From Lactarius indigo (Eukaryota; Basidiomycota; Agaricomycetes; Russulales; Russulaceae): a stretch of DNA of 64,000 nt. Below the pieces are notes generated by a model. That model was not told the DNA's origin. It saw only the letters and a program-made list of their open reading frames with translations, and did not search any database. Shown one piece after another: positions 35,415-47,625 of this stretch. The translations under genes and the position numbers were made by a program. The DNA lies in NCBI GenBank assembly GCA_025766275.1, contig JAFKAC010000003.1, forward strand, positions 1,922,001-1,986,000, read 5' to 3'. The first letter of the stretch is position 1, and each line of letters starts with the position of its first letter.

Positions 35415-38092
35415 ATGGCCACGTCCTCTTCAGTAAAGGTTGACTGGTCTAAGGTTGATAATCCCGAGCTTATCCTCCAGCGATTCCCTAGTCGGCGATC
35501 CGTCGTGTATGGAACGAAAGGCGTTGTTTCTTCATCCCAGCCATTGGCCACGGAGGCAGGGCTAGAGATACTGAGAAAAGGCGGAAATGCCGGTACGGAC
35601 ACATGCAACGCCACTGGATCGCCACACGTTGGGAGACTGACTGCATCGCTCAGCGGATGCCGCAGTCGCAACTTCCGCGGCGCTGAATGTGACTGAACCG
35701 AGTTGCTGCGGAATCGGAGGGTGCGTACCGCAGTGTTGAGATCGTCACCGTAGCATAAGCTTTCCACCGAACAATTTTCTATAGTGACGCCTTCTGTCTT
35801 TTTTACGACGCCACAAAGCGGAGTGTCAAAGCGCTGAACGGCTCCGGTCGCGCGCCTGAGAAGCTGAGCATCGAATACCTTCGTTCGCGCGGCGTCACCG
35901 GGAGAATCCCACCGACGGACCTCAATTCTGTGACGGTACCGGGTTCGTGGATCCTAAGGCAGTGATATACAGGCTCCGAAGTACTGATTGATGTACAGGT
36001 GCCGCCGCCGCGTGGGTCGACACAGTGGAGGTGCTTGGAAGCGGGAAGCTAAGCTTGGCAGAAGTCTTGGAGCCAGCGATCCGTCTCGCTGAAGAAGGGT
36101 ACTTGCATCCGTGTTCCCAAAAAGGTCGCTAAGCTGACCCGGCATTAAAAATAGCGTCCCTGTGTCTGAGATACACAGCTATTGGGTTCGAATCTCCATG
36201 TTACTAAGCCCCACACCGGCGCTGCTGAATTGCGGACATAGTGGCAACAATCTGAAGACCTCATCAAGGACGCCTCGCCCAATGGGCATGAGATGCTTCT
36301 TGAAGGGAAGGCCCCCCTCCCCGGCCAAATCATGAAATTCCCAACCCTAGCGAAGACCTTTCGCGCACTTGCCGAGCACGGCAAGGATGGGTTCTACAAG
36401 GGCCGAGTCGCTGAAGCCATCATAGAGTTAGTCAAGAGCAAAGGCGGTGTTATGGAGCTTGAAGACCTCGAAAAGCACACCAGCACGTTCGTCGAACCCA
36501 TCAAGTATACATATGGTGGAGAGGTGACAGTTTATGAGGTGACCCTTCCATCCCTGTCCATGTGACTGGTAGTTCTAAATACAACGTCCTCAGTGCCCAC
36601 CCAATGGACAAGGTAGCACAGGATTGAAATAGGCAGCAATGCAGAGTGGATTAACCTTCCTCGGACAGGGATCACCGCACTCATAGCACTGGGAATCTTG
36701 GAGAGCATCCAAGAGCAAGGCCTTGTCGGAGACCTGCTAAAAATGGACCACAACTCCGCAGAGTACCTTCACACACTGGTGGAGGCTTTGAGGTTAACCT
36801 CATGCACTTCTCTGCACGTGGTTCGGCACTAATACCAAGGTCACAGACTCGCCTTTGCAGGTGATTCTCCATCGGTTTACTGGGTGGTTCCAATTAAGAT
36901 TTTGTGATCGTAGATAGTCAGTACTACGTCACTGACCCCGATGTCCAGCACGTTCCAGTTGAGGAACTCTTGAGTAGGGTGCGTTTGTTACCCCTAGGCT
37001 ATCCCGATGGGCTTCATATCTGGAACGGTTGTAGGAATATCTCGCGTCCAGAGCAGCTCTCTTTAACCCGAAGAAGGCTGATCCCCGGGTAATTCATGTA
37101 GGTTTTCACTCTAAGTAACGCCCGCTCTTAGTTGAGCGTCTTGTAAAGGGTAACCCAGTCCAGTCGTCGGACACGGTCTATTTCTCTGGTATGCGTTGGA
37201 GTGTTCGTCCAAAGAGAAACGCTAGCTCATTCTTTTGTAGTCACGGATCAGTGGGGGAACGCATGTAGTTTCATCCAGAGCAATTATCACGGTACGTCTG
37301 CTAGCTCGTGCGCAGGCCGATTGTGCTGACTACGTTGGTCAGGTTTTGGGACTGGAGGTACGACCCCAGAGTGATCCTGTGCCGGAAAGGCTCTGAAGTA
37401 CCCCAAAAGCTGTGCCGAAGGGTTGTGGCTTCACCCTGCAGAACCGTGGCGCTGGGTTTGTGTTGAAAGAAGGACATCCAAATGCTCTCAAAGTACGTAA
37501 GCTCGTTCTGTGACTCAATTCGGCTGATCTTCTTCAGGGGGGCAAACGTCCATACCATACAATAATACCTGCACTCGCAACTCGAGGCGATGATCTTTTG
37601 ATGTCGTATGGTGTGATGGGGGGCTTCATGCAGGTAAATTACTGCTACTGCATCACAAAACCCAATAAGCTGACACCCCGTCAGCCTCAAGGGCATGTTC
37701 AAGTGCTCTTGAACATGTTGCGAGGCTTCAGCCCGCAAGCAGCTGTCGACGCACCTCGGTTCTGCATATCCGCGGAAACTCCAGATGCCGTTGTAAGGAA
37801 TGAAGGTCATGTTAGCGAGATAAATAGTGAAGTGTATTTCGAAGAGGGAATATCTTCGGACACTGTGGAGAAACTTAGAGGTAAGCGACTTCGGGATGAA
37901 CGTTTAAGTTGCGCCTAATGTCACATGCGATTATCAGCCATGGGACACGATGCTCGCATTCTCTCGGGATTCGCAAGGGGTATGTTCGGGCGTGGACAGG
38001 TAATTCAAAAGATCAAAGACAAATCTGGTAGGACGGTGTGGGCAGCTGGGTCTGACCCCCGTGCAGACGGGTATGCGGCTGCACATATCTAA
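35415..38092 (+). CDS. Gamma-glutamyltransferase, bacterial GGT-like type
   Basis: Ntn-hydrolase that cleaves gamma-glutamyl bonds of glutathione or related compounds. The start is [20 protein letters not shown], with no clear signal peptide, so it may be cytosolic. About thirteen introns break it up, yet nearly every join keeps frame: [67 protein letters not shown], then [40 protein letters not shown] and [19 protein letters not shown]. The join [20 protein letters not shown] at about 37099-37150 places the autoprocessing threonine in SSDTVYFS. The small subunit continues [49 protein letters not shown] and [18 protein letters not shown], and ends [12 protein letters not shown] at 38092. It resembles the YwrD-like bacterial branch more than eukaryotic membrane GGT. 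One intron, near 36184-36240, has unclear edges. Confidence 0.9.
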
Positions 38093-38179
38093 TTCGAATG
38101 CTGCTGTATAAGAGGTTGATTATGAGGGCTCCATGTCAACGCCTAGACACGTGACCTGTAGGATTCGAGGGATTCAAGA

Positions 38180-39864
38180 CTACATCCTTCTCTGGCGCTC
38201 TGCGCCGACTGTGAGGGATTGAATTAGAAAAGCCACCTCATCGCACAACGAAATGCACGAACTCATTTGGCTCGACCTGTATTCTCGAAGCTTTTTTGTC
38301 CGATCATAACCACTGATCTGGCCCCATCCACTAAAGGGCAACACAATCGCCGTCATATTATCCGAACTACCCATCTCCTCGGCGAACGAGAGTATGCGCT
38401 TCGCAGCATGCCTGGGGCTCGTCGCTCCACGAGCGAGATCCACTATTTCTTGGTCTGACACAACGGACGAGACACCGTCTGAGACCAGAACCATGAAAGC
38501 CCAATCACGGCCTATGACTTGATGTCAGAAATTATTGGAGGTTGACGGATGCACTAACCCTCAACGAGTTTTGTTTTAACCTCGGGCTCCGCCGTAACTC
38601 CCCAGGGCTTCCACTTCAAGTCTCCCAGGCTAAACAATCGGCGACGTCAAGATGTGGACTAAAGGGATGAACGCACCTCCGTGTATTTTCAAGAGCACCC
38701 ATCCACCTTTACACCGATAAACCGCCGGTATTTCAGAAAAGACTGAGTGACGCACCGAGCATCTCCAAAGGAGTCGGTGATTACACCCGTACCCATCATT
38801 CGCCTTAAACGGGTTGACTCGACTCGCCCCTCTGCACGATGGTTCTCAGTCATTGCGCGGGCCAAACCACCATGTGTTGAACACAGCAGAACGCGGGTAT
38901 CGCTTTCAAGTTTGTCGTTCTAAGTCCTTGAGTCACAACGAAACAGAAGGTAAGCACACCCAACATGCACGACAGTCAAGGCAATCTTCTGCGCAGAGAA
39001 GAAGGGAGTTGAAGGGGTATCGAGGGAGTGGAGGATAGCAACGGAGGCCGTGGATCCGCATACTTTAGCAGCAGCTTCTGCTTCGAGGTTCCTGTCCACC
39101 TGTTGCGGCAAGAGTCTCGGCTTTGTCAGAGGGAATACTCATGAGGTAGCGCGTACCTCAAAAAAAGCGAGAGTAGCCCTCGCATGGAGATCCATTTCCC
39201 CTGTGCTTTCCGAAGACGGATTAATCCAGGGGGAAAGCAGACCGCCACTGAAGCGTTTGAAATATCCTCCGAACTCCTTGACGTATGCAAACATTTCGGG
39301 GATTTGAGATTTGTTAGCTGACTCTAGGAGGCCATGCAATTCTTGGCGTAGATATTGTGACACAGTTGAACCACCGTGCCTACAATTCCCGAGCGATGAG
39401 TCCTGAGGGTGCGTTACTGGCTGCGCAACTCACCCATCGTATATACCTACAAATACGGCTTGTCTGGAGAATGGATGGCCGACGCTTTCTGGATCCCATT
39501 CTATGCCAAGTTGTTTGGAAACAGTCAGGCGTAGTTCCTGAGGATCCAAGGACAGTGTTGCAAAGGAATGGAAGTCCTCTTGGTAGCTGATAGCTAACAG
39601 TCAGTATTTGAAATGTTGACGGGCGGAGGGCTCACGCTCGCTCTCCGCGGGAGTTTGCTACACCGATCACTTTGGGCGAAGATAACGGGACGCGTGCGGT
39701 GCCACCACCTGGAATACAATACCGAATTGAGCCACCAAAACGTCTGCCGAGCAACGCCGATCACCTGGGGTTGCATAGCGCACGTAGTCATGATATAATG
39801 CATGGCGGGGGAGCACACCAGACGCGCGAGGACGACGCCAAGTGCGAAGGATTCGATAGGCCAT
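38180..39864 (-). CDS. PP2C-type serine/threonine protein phosphatase
   Basis: Metal-dependent PPM/PP2C phosphatase. The probable start at 39864 gives an Arg-rich MAYRILRTWRRPRASGVLPR, which could be a mitochondrial presequence, then ALYHDYVRYATP. Exons then give GGTARVPLSSPKVIGVANSR, LGIEWDPESVGHP and QAVFVGIYDG|HGGSTVSQYLRQELHGLL; the DGHGG motif binds metal and spans a splice site. Further blocks are CGSTASVAILHSLDTP, ALTVVHVG|DTRVLLCSTHGG, RLRRMMGTGVITDSFGDA, SLGDLKWKPWGVTAEPEVKT and MVLVSDGVSSVVSDQEIVDL, then GSSDNMTAIVLPFSGWG with the conserved SDN. A last intron leads to GAERQRRM and stop at 38180-38182. The order and key Asp/Gly residues match an active enzyme. The N-terminal exon boundary and start are the least certain parts. 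Confidence 0.85.
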
Positions 39865-40224
39865 TCAAGCAAGCCTTTTCATCACTGTCCGAGGGAACGA
39901 CAAGAACGTAGACGCTAAACCGAAATGTGGTGGGGACGGGTGCAACGTGGTTCCTGGGACAATTATGGTACAACGAGAACGGGGTTTGCCCTTTTGCCCC
40001 ACGTCTTGTCATGAACACGCGCCAGGCACATCAACGCAGTTCCTGAGAAATACAGCGCCGAAAATTCAAAGCAGTGTAACTTATTCGCCGGGAAATATCC
40101 ATCGCACTCAAAAAAGGACAAACTCGCCACTCAAGTGCCAAGTTGAGCGTCTGGAAATGTCATATAAACACTCTCTGCTTCTTTAGCGCGCTGCTGGCGT
40201 GTCTATCCCACCCCTCCACCCCAT
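39865..40224. promoter_or_regulatory. Divergent intergenic region, PP2C / GPCR
   Basis: About 360 bases between opposed starts. It contains no recognisable gene. If the PP2C begins upstream of the chosen ATG the gap is smaller. No specific element was identified. Confidence 0.4.
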
Positions 40225-41888
40225 ATGTCGGCTGCCAGCAATTCGCTCACGTTTGGGTCTCGCATTGGGGTTTTCATTCTCGCCGAGATCTCCGCCGTCT
40301 CAGCTTGTGCGGTCATCATCCTTTTGGGTTATATCGCGGTACCTTTCCCACGAGTCTGGTCTCACAACAAAACTTGACTTGACTTTCCGCCCAACAGTAT
40401 AGCGCAATCAGCATCCGCTCGGGCTCGAGGCGTAGATGGAGAATAGAATCCCCGGTCCACCTTTTTCTCCTCAATCAGTTAGTCTGTGACCTAATTCAGG
40501 CACTTGGTAAGCGATGCACTGTTTAGTGAGTAAACGTCTCTGATGGGCACGGTGACAGGTGGGCTGATGAACATGAAGTGGGTGTTTGATGGGGTGAGTG
40601 GCTATACCTCACATACGTACATATGCACTGACGTCCCAACTCACTCAGACAGTACACCCGGGGTCGTTCTGTACGGCACAAGGTAAGTATTTCAATGCTG
40701 GCATCTCTTGACACACAAACACGTACAAATGTAGGCCTCATCAAACAACTCGCTGATGTGGGAACTGCTCTCTCGTGAGTGACTGCGCAGTAGAAAATTC
40801 TTCTGAACTGACATCCAACGTTACATCAGGGCAGGGGTAAGCGCACTTGTCCCGAGTCTTCTCTTTTGGAATATCGACATGCGAACATATAGAATGTTGC
40901 CATATTTACGTTCAGCACCCTCATATTTCGATTGAACCCCGATACCAATGTGTTTCGCGCTTTACTTATAGTGGCTGGCATATGGGTCTCAATCATCCTT
41001 AATGTGACCATCAATGTTGGTATTAATGGGGCCTCACGCTTTTACGGACCAACTGGACCCTGTGAGTTCCTTCTCCAGACCCGCAGAAACAAAGAGTGAC
41101 AATTTTTAAGGGTGCTGGATAGTGGAGGAGTTCCATATCCAGAGGACAGTTGCCGATTTCATGTGGATGTGGATCTCGGCTTTCTCGAGCTTGCTGGCCT
41201 ACCTAGCCGTTTTTCTCGTACTGAAGGGTTTTATTACGGTGGAGGGGTGGCGTGTTCGGTGGACATATGGACAAGAATCTCCAGACATCCCCCGGTCTCA
41301 TGCCCTGGCCTACAAAATGCTAGCGTGAGAATCACACGTAGAACTCTGACAGCGTTGCAATTGCTGATACCTTCCCTCTCAGTTATCCAATTATTTACAT
41401 CATTACGGTAGGTTTTCTGGTTCATCTTTTCATCTTTTCTCACTTCGACCGTTCAGGTCCTCCCTTTGGCTGCTGCGCGCTACAGCGACTTTTCGGGGCA
41501 CAAACCGCGTTTCGGAATAATTGTATTCGCAGATGGTCTCTATCTAGCATCCGGCTTACTCAACGTCCTTTTGTACACGTATACGCGCCCCTTTCTACTG
41601 CCCCACAACAGCGACAGCCCGGACGATCAGTCAATCTCAATTCATTCCGAATTCGCGCAGAGCCGAAACGATCTCCCGGGTTCCACCATCCTTGGCAATA
41701 CCCACGTTGTCGACAGGGACCCTTCACCTATTGAGCCCAAGTCAGCTGATCTGGTATACGACACTCCAGAAATGGCACACCGTCAGCCCGGAACTCTTCC
41801 GATAACAACACACGCCGGTCACAGCTATGAGAGCTCGGGGGAGACATTGGTTCGAAGGGGACTTCCCACTATATTCGACGACATTTAA
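40225..41888 (+). CDS. Seven-helix G-protein-coupled receptor, Git3/cAMP-receptor-like
   Basis: Plasma-membrane receptor of the fungal Git3/cAMP-receptor-like class, probably coupled to a heterotrimeric G protein for nutrient or other chemical sensing; the ligand is unknown. It starts at 40225 (MSAASNSLTFGSRIGVFILA). Exons join in frame: helix 1 to LLGYIA, then YSAISIRSGSRRRWRIES and VHLFLLNQLVCDLIQALG|GLMNMKWVFDG. The extracellular-loop motif TVHPGSFCTAQG|LIKQLADVGTALS carries a conserved Cys. Helices 4 to 7 follow: ALLIVAGIWVSIILNVTINV, then PTGPW|CWIVEEFHIQRTVADF (typical WCWI), then LLAYLAVFLVLKGF and YPIIYIITVLPLAAARY, and finally FADGLYLASGLLNVLLYTYT. A Ser/Thr-rich cytoplasmic tail of about 100 residues ends at 41888. 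Short introns with GT..AG ends explain each frame change. Confidence 0.88.
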
Positions 41889-42093
41889 CCCTAAAGATAT
41901 AACCCGGTTATGTTCTGTGACTAGCGCTACTATTTTGTTATACCTTGTTATCTACTATTTATTTATTTTGTTGTTGTCAGAATGCCCTTTTATTTTCAAT
42001 AGGTAGGCACTTGTCTGGACTAATTGCTAGTAAATAAAGGGTAAATTTGGGGTACTATTCTGTGGTCACCCGAGTCGCTTCGCTTTGAGAAAC

Positions 42094-43049
42094 ATGGGCG
42101 GAAGTCAGTCAACACCCAAAGTTACAGCTCAAGATCGTGCAATTCTTGAGTGAGCTCTTCACTCACTTTTGCTTCATGCCGTCTGCTCATTTAATTCAAG
42201 TCTGAAGCTCCAACGCGACAAACTTAAGCAATACCAGAAGAAAGTGAAGAATTACCCCTCGTCGTCGATCATTGGGGAACTTATTCACAATTGCCCAGAT
42301 TCAAATCATTCTGGACCGTGAACATGAAATTGCCAAGCAGCAGCTAGCTGCAGGTCACAAAGACCGGGCTCTTATCGCTCTTAGGAGGCGCAAGTACCAG
42401 GAGGGACTGCTTGTGAAAACAGATGGCCAGCTAGAAAGCTTGGAGCAACTGGTTTGCACCCCGGTTCTAAGCTTCCAACCTGCCTGCTCACTCGCGAATT
42501 GCGCAGGTCTCCACAATCGAGTTCTCGCTCGTGGAAGTCTCAGTATTACATGGCCTCAAACAGGGTAACGCAGTTCTCAAAGAAATTCACAAGGAGTTGA
42601 ACGTGGAGAGTGTCGAGAGATTATTGGAGGAAACTGCCGAAGCGAGGGAATACCAAAGGGTGAGTCCTTCTCGCCCCGCTCCTAGTTGTGCTCTTTTGAA
42701 GACGTTGGTCATCATATCAGGAAATCGACAACATGCTCATGAACAGCCTATCCTTGGATGAAGAGGACGCGGTTCAAGCAGAATTGAAGGAACTACAGCA
42801 GGAAACTGTGAGCCATCTTCCTCATAGAAGAATCGCTTGGATCGCTCATCACAACATCGCGATTAGTTGCATGCTCAGCGCAACGAAGAAACATCGCTCT
42901 CACTCCCAGATGCCCCCACCACCGAACCCGTATCAGAACAGGGTATTTTATGTCTCATCTTACCACTCGCATCGCTAACTTAGCTATACGAAGATATCCA
43001 ACAACCTCAAGAAGAGACGCGAACCGAGCGAGTTGCGATCCCTGCTTGA
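42094..43049 (+). CDS. VPS20: ESCRT-III subunit Vps20 (CHMP6)
   Basis: Snf7-family coiled-coil protein that nucleates ESCRT-III filaments on endosomes during multivesicular body formation. It starts MGGSQSTPKVTAQDRAILD; Gly2 in this context is the expected N-myristoylation site of Vps20. The helical core follows: LKLQRDKLKQYQKK, then IQIILDREHEIAKQQLAAGH, then KDRALIALRRRKYQEGLLVK, then TDGQLESLEQL and VSTIEFSLVEVSVLHGLKQG, then EIHKELNVESVERLLEETAE and EIDNMLMNSLSLDEEDAVQA. Five or so short introns interrupt it. The C-terminal exon gives an acidic stretch ending ERVAIPA with stop at 43047-43049, a typical family ending. The join before it, near 42930-42990, is not settled because the best donor there (GTATCA) is weak. 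Confidence 0.88.
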
Positions 43050-43155
43050 CAACCGGGTGAGGATTGATCCCATGTATCTTTCAACGCATACATATCATAG
43101 ATGAGTGTAATTATACCTAGAGCTGGAATCGACGTGGAGCGAAGATATATACCCG

Positions 43156-45186
43156 CTAGAAGTTCTCAAATTCTCCAAAACCTAATTTCCTCTTCTTAAC
43201 AGGCTCTGCGGCGGCAGCTTGTGTTGGCCTCTTCAAATTGAGGTATTTTCCAACACCACCTATTCCGGATCCTCCCGTGGTCATGTCAATGGTATTCTCC
43301 GCGCCAAGCTTGACCCCAAACCAGTTCATACCATCGCCGGCTTTCTTCTCTGCAGTGGCTTGCTGTGTGCCAGCAGGGCTCTGAGCCTCTGCCTTCTTCG
43401 CGAGTTTCTTCGCGAGCCTAACCTTGTAGTCTTGGAAAGGATCTTGGTAGCTATATGGCCTTAATGAAGGACAACGCTCAGACGTGCCAAGGACGTACAT
43501 TACGATTTCGGTAATTTTAACCGGTTTAACCGGGCGATCTGTCCCATCTTTGCGCGGGAGTTTTTCGAGCGTATCGAGGACACTTTCACCTCCTACCAGT
43601 TTGCCGAAAACCGTGTGTTTCTTGTCGAGGTGCGGCGCCGGCTTGAAAGTTATATAGAACTGTGATCTATGAAGAATTGGTATGGCTGAACCTTTGCATG
43701 AAAAAGCCGACACGAACCCATTTGTATTTGCACCTCGATTGGCCATCGCGACAACACCAGCACTGTCGTGTCGCGCCGCCCCCTTTAGATCATACTCATC
43801 ACGAAACGGTGTGCCCCAATAAGATTGACCACCTGAACCTGTACCGGTAGGGTCGCCTGTTTGCACCTAAATAACATCCATCAGTGGATAAGCGGTAAGG
43901 TCTGATACGGGAGGTATAAGGTCACGTACCATGAAACCCGGGACTAGGCGATGGAATAGACAATCGTCATATTTCCCTTCGCGGGCGAGCATCAGGAAGT
44001 TATAGCAAGTCTTCGGTGCCTTTGCATATAGTTGGTTCAGAGAACCCACGAATACGTTTATGCCACGTACTTTTTCACAGAATAGCTCCAAGTTTAAACT
44101 GCCCCCCAAACTAGTCACAACTCGAACATATGCTCGCCGTTTAACAACGTCCTTTTCCTTGCCTTTCCCTTTGACAGGGTTCTGAATACTTTCAAACATT
44201 ATTTCCTCCTAAGTCGACAATGAGCCGAGGGAGGGCGAAGGTGCAGGTAGCTCACGTACCTCATCCCAGACTAATCTTGAAGTCGCGGTTTGCGGGTCAA
44301 CGGACGTGGACGTCAGTGACGCACCAGGAGCACCGGAAGAATAAGGAGATATGTTCCCTAAGCCATAGAGATTAGCTCGCATAAAGGGAAGGGATGGCGA
44401 AACGAACAAGGCACCGCTTTCTGGGTAGCAGATACGGGTCCTGCCACCGCCGGTTTATCTGGAACTATTACTTTGCCCTTCTGGGTTTCCTGAACTTTTG
44501 TCACCGGAACAGAGGGAGACGGGAGCCCATGAGGGTTTTGGAGTGTGACGACATCTTCTCTGTGGTCAATAAGACAAAGGGTTGTACTACAAGCACATTC
44601 TTCAATAGAAGACGCACTTTTTGAAAGGTACGTCGCCGACAAGATCAACACCGCCTTTAATGCTCTCCATCAAGAAAACGTTCCCAGTGGTTGCTATTGC
44701 GACGATATGAGAGTGCTCGTTGAATGGTTTGAAAGAGATGGGGTCATGATATTCTCCTGATACTTTTCGTTCGTAATGAAGCGGTATGAGGTCAGCTGGT
44801 GTCAGAGGTTCATTCGTGATCGGGTGAGTATTATTGTGTTGTCTGTTCTGGAATTAGCAGATACGAGAAAAGGTTTAAGCAAACGGGACTCACTTCAGCC
44901 AGGGAATGATATTCGTGAGATCGAAGACAGTCCCGGTTCCATCTACATTGCGGGCGCAGACTGGATGTGAGAATGGCTGGAAAGACAACGAACAACAGTC
45001 AAAAGGTGTAACGGCAGCTGGATTAAGGCCCTCCGGCTTGCTGAGATACTTTGACTAAGAAAGAGTGAGATCGAAGAGATTGACCACGCACGCTTTGAAG
45101 CCGGAAGATGAGGCGGTGTGCTGCCCGAATAAACCAGAGTGTTCTGCATGAGTTACATATAGTTTGTTTGAGTTTCCGTGACCCAT
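43156..45186 (-). CDS. PPIL2-type cyclophilin with U-box (peptidyl-prolyl isomerase-like 2)
   Basis: Nuclear cyclophilin joined to a U-box, homologous to PPIL2/Cyp60, a spliceosome-associated prolyl isomerase with possible E3 ligase activity. It starts at 45186 ([20 protein letters not shown]). The first exon continues [11 protein letters not shown], the second [20 protein letters not shown] then [18 protein letters not shown]. The next gives [20 protein letters not shown] and [20 protein letters not shown], the U-box fold. A GTGCGT intron joins VPFKK to [11 protein letters not shown]. After a linker ([20 protein letters not shown]), a cyclophilin domain follows: [58 protein letters not shown], then [20 protein letters not shown]. 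The catalytic Arg (HRLVPGFM) and the FITF-type block are present. It ends LGFGEFENF at 43156. The cyclophilin exons carry small introns at about 43869-43928 and 43665-43720. Confidence 0.9.
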
Positions 45187-45347
45187 GAGGAATAGTGGAC
45201 GATGGGCGTTGGATAACAACCAGTGCTACATTGAGCTAGTCACAACCGCGTCCAACGCGTCCAATCGCCACTTCTAGCCAGACTCGTGAGTATCCTTAGG
45301 CATCCTCTTTCACTTCCCTTCAATAACAACGAGGCTAGTTCTCCGTA
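45187..45347. promoter_or_regulatory. Divergent promoter, PPIL2 / PPR gene
   Basis: A gap of 161 bases between opposed starts. No element was recognised. Confidence 0.4.
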
Positions 45348-47599
45348 ATGTTGGCACGCCATGCCTTCAAGGCAGTAGAATCTGTCCCTGGCTCGCGTCG
45401 TGGGTCCAAGATTCCAGTCGAGAATATCCGCCGCCTGTCCGACTACACCTTGAAACCATCCCAGAACACGCAATACACCTCTTCACCAACGATCAGGAAG
45501 AACTGGGATATCCGGAAAGGAAATCCCACTCGGGGCCCTTTTATACAGAGCCTCAAAACGCCCATACACTCCAATGAATCTGTTCCACCCTTATGGCCGG
45601 GGTCCCCCAATTACATCCGAGACAAACTTCGTACTTTCCAGGCCGGAATAACTCGGCGTGACACTCTAGCCGTACTCCGTCTTTGGCACAGTTTCGAGAA
45701 AGACAACCTTTTACATTTATTAGGACCGTCTGACCTCGAAAACTGCTCTCGGCTAGTCATCAGTCTTTGCCCCGTTGAGCAGAGTTCCACCTGGAGTGGC
45801 CCTTCAAGAGAGGCAGCCGAGGAACTTGCCCTGGGTCTTTCAACAAGAATATCCACTTCGGCTCTTAGAGCGTGCTTCACTGCGCTCATCGTCGCAAATG
45901 ATCCTCAAGGTGTCCTTCGACTACACAGTCGGTTTCTATCCCAAATTGAGCACCAGGGTGTGTTCGGGGACCAAGACGAGTTAAGCACTGAAGACGACTT
46001 ATCAGCAATGCCGATCGTCCTCAAATCTGGCACTTTTATCGATAAGGACTTGAGCATTTTTGCGATGATGGCCCACGCCATTCGAGACGACTTCCAATCT
46101 GCCATTCAGACTGGAGTACATGCCAATTGGGGTATCCCCCCGACTTATGTAGCCGACACTCTTCTCGATGCATTCGCACCATCCCCTCAGTTCCGACAAA
46201 GGTCCTGGCATTTACTCGGCATGCCAACGTGGCCGGATTACTCGCTCGACCTTCGATCTTCCACAAACGTCTCAGCCACCTGGTAGGCACCCACGCGACG
46301 CGATCCTTGCAGGGGCTGTACGCGACGATAGTAGAAGGGTTATCTGGGGACTATCCATGGGCCATTGTCGATTCTGGCCCCTCAGACGGACGGCCTGTAG
46401 TCATCTACGAGAGTACCTGGGCAGCGTTCATTTCTGCCTTCCTGGACGTCCAAAGAATTGACTTGCAGAATCAGTATGGGACGATATGGTCAGATATGGT
46501 CACAAGCCAGGCCCTGGCGTTTGGACGGTTCTTATCAGGGGCATAGGCAAGTTGAAAGGCTCAAGGCACGCTCTTGCTCTTTGGCGTTCCATGAAGGAGG
46601 CGTCTGTTGCTCCAGACAGCTCATCATATCAAGCTATCATCCAAGTGATGGCAGATGCGAGGCAATGGAAAGAGGCAACGGAGCTCTTTAACGAATCCAA
46701 GTCGGCCTCACTTCTCCACTCGGACCCAAACAACGAACTGTTACACTGCACTATGATCGGGGCCCACCTCGCTAGCTCCCACGAGTCTGATGCAATCCGT
46801 CTTCTGGAAGAAATGGTCGCTAACGGTCCTCACCCCACCGCTCACACCTTCAACAAATTTCTTACTTATTACCACAAGAACGAAGACACGAAGTCACTGT
46901 CGTTGATGTTGAAGAGAATGACCACTTGTGGTGTATTTGGTGACGTTGCCACATTTTCGATACTTCTTTCCACACTTCTGCGCATCCTCGACCGAGGCAA
47001 GGCAATACAACAGACATTGGCAATCATGGACCAGCATAAGATCAAGCCCAATGTTGCTACTTACACGACCATCATGACCTCCTTGTTGCAGGAGGGAGAC
47101 AAGAAGGCTCTGGAAGCGGCTCTTGACCTCCTCAGGACGATGGAAGAATCTGGAAACCCTTCGATAGAGCCGAACGTTGTTACTTACACCGCAGTTCTAA
47201 ACGGCGTACACGGTTGGATTGGGAGGGACGACCAGCTTGTCCATGACTGCACGGAGCTCGTGGTACAGAAGATGAGGGCACGACAGATCAAGTTCAACAA
47301 GGTTACGTATAACGTGCTTCTCAAGACGTGTTTAGAAAATCCATCGCTGGCCGCCTCCAGAAAGCACTACATTTCTACAGGCAGATGCGACGAAAGAAGA
47401 CAGCCTTGACCGGAGATACGTGGCATATAATGCTGCACGGGCTGGCAAAAGGGGGGAATGGGTCGTGGCTCATGAGGTTCTCCGTGACATGGAGAGCTCA
47501 GGGATAACAATGACGGAGTGGTTGAAGAATGCTGCAGAAGAGGTTACACGAGGGTACGTGACATCTAGGCCATGGTTAGCGTCGGCGCCAGGGAGGTAG
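45348..47599 (+). CDS. Pentatricopeptide-repeat protein with interrupted frame
   Basis: Likely mitochondrial PPR protein that binds organellar RNA. From 45348 (MLARHAFKAVESVPGSRRGS) the N-terminus is basic. PPR-type helical repeats are clear in 46486-47340: GHKPGPGVWTVLIRGIGKLK, SVAPDSSSYQAIIQVMADAR, NGPHPTAHTFNKFLTYYHKN, HKIKPNVATYTTIMTSLLQE and IEPNVVTYTAVLNGVHGWIG. Coherent protein needs the reading frame to slip by -1 at up to four points. Two cannot be introns: about 46461 (FLDVQRID to LAESVWDDM) and about 47450 in an A4G6 tract (HGLAK to RGEWVVAHEVLRDM). Two could be slips or short introns: about 46132-46193 (GTATCC..CTCAG fits) and about 47300-47346. Read through the slips, it ends WLASAPGR at 47597-47599. 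Sequencing error is more likely than decay because the adjacent Mim2-like gene shows the same fault. Confidence 0.75.
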
Positions 47600-47625
47600 T
47601 AATAGTACTGCTCGTACAATGTCAT

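Noticed and set aside
36170..36205. GGTTCGAATCTCC, a near-perfect tRNA B-box
   Set aside because: It lies at a splice donor inside the gamma-glutamyltransferase gene and has no A-box or cloverleaf upstream.
37080..37155. An apparent frame break or 30-base intron in the gamma-glutamyltransferase gene
   Set aside because: A 51-base intron (GTAGGT..TAAAG) joins DPRVIH to [13 protein letters not shown], which matches the family, so no break is needed.
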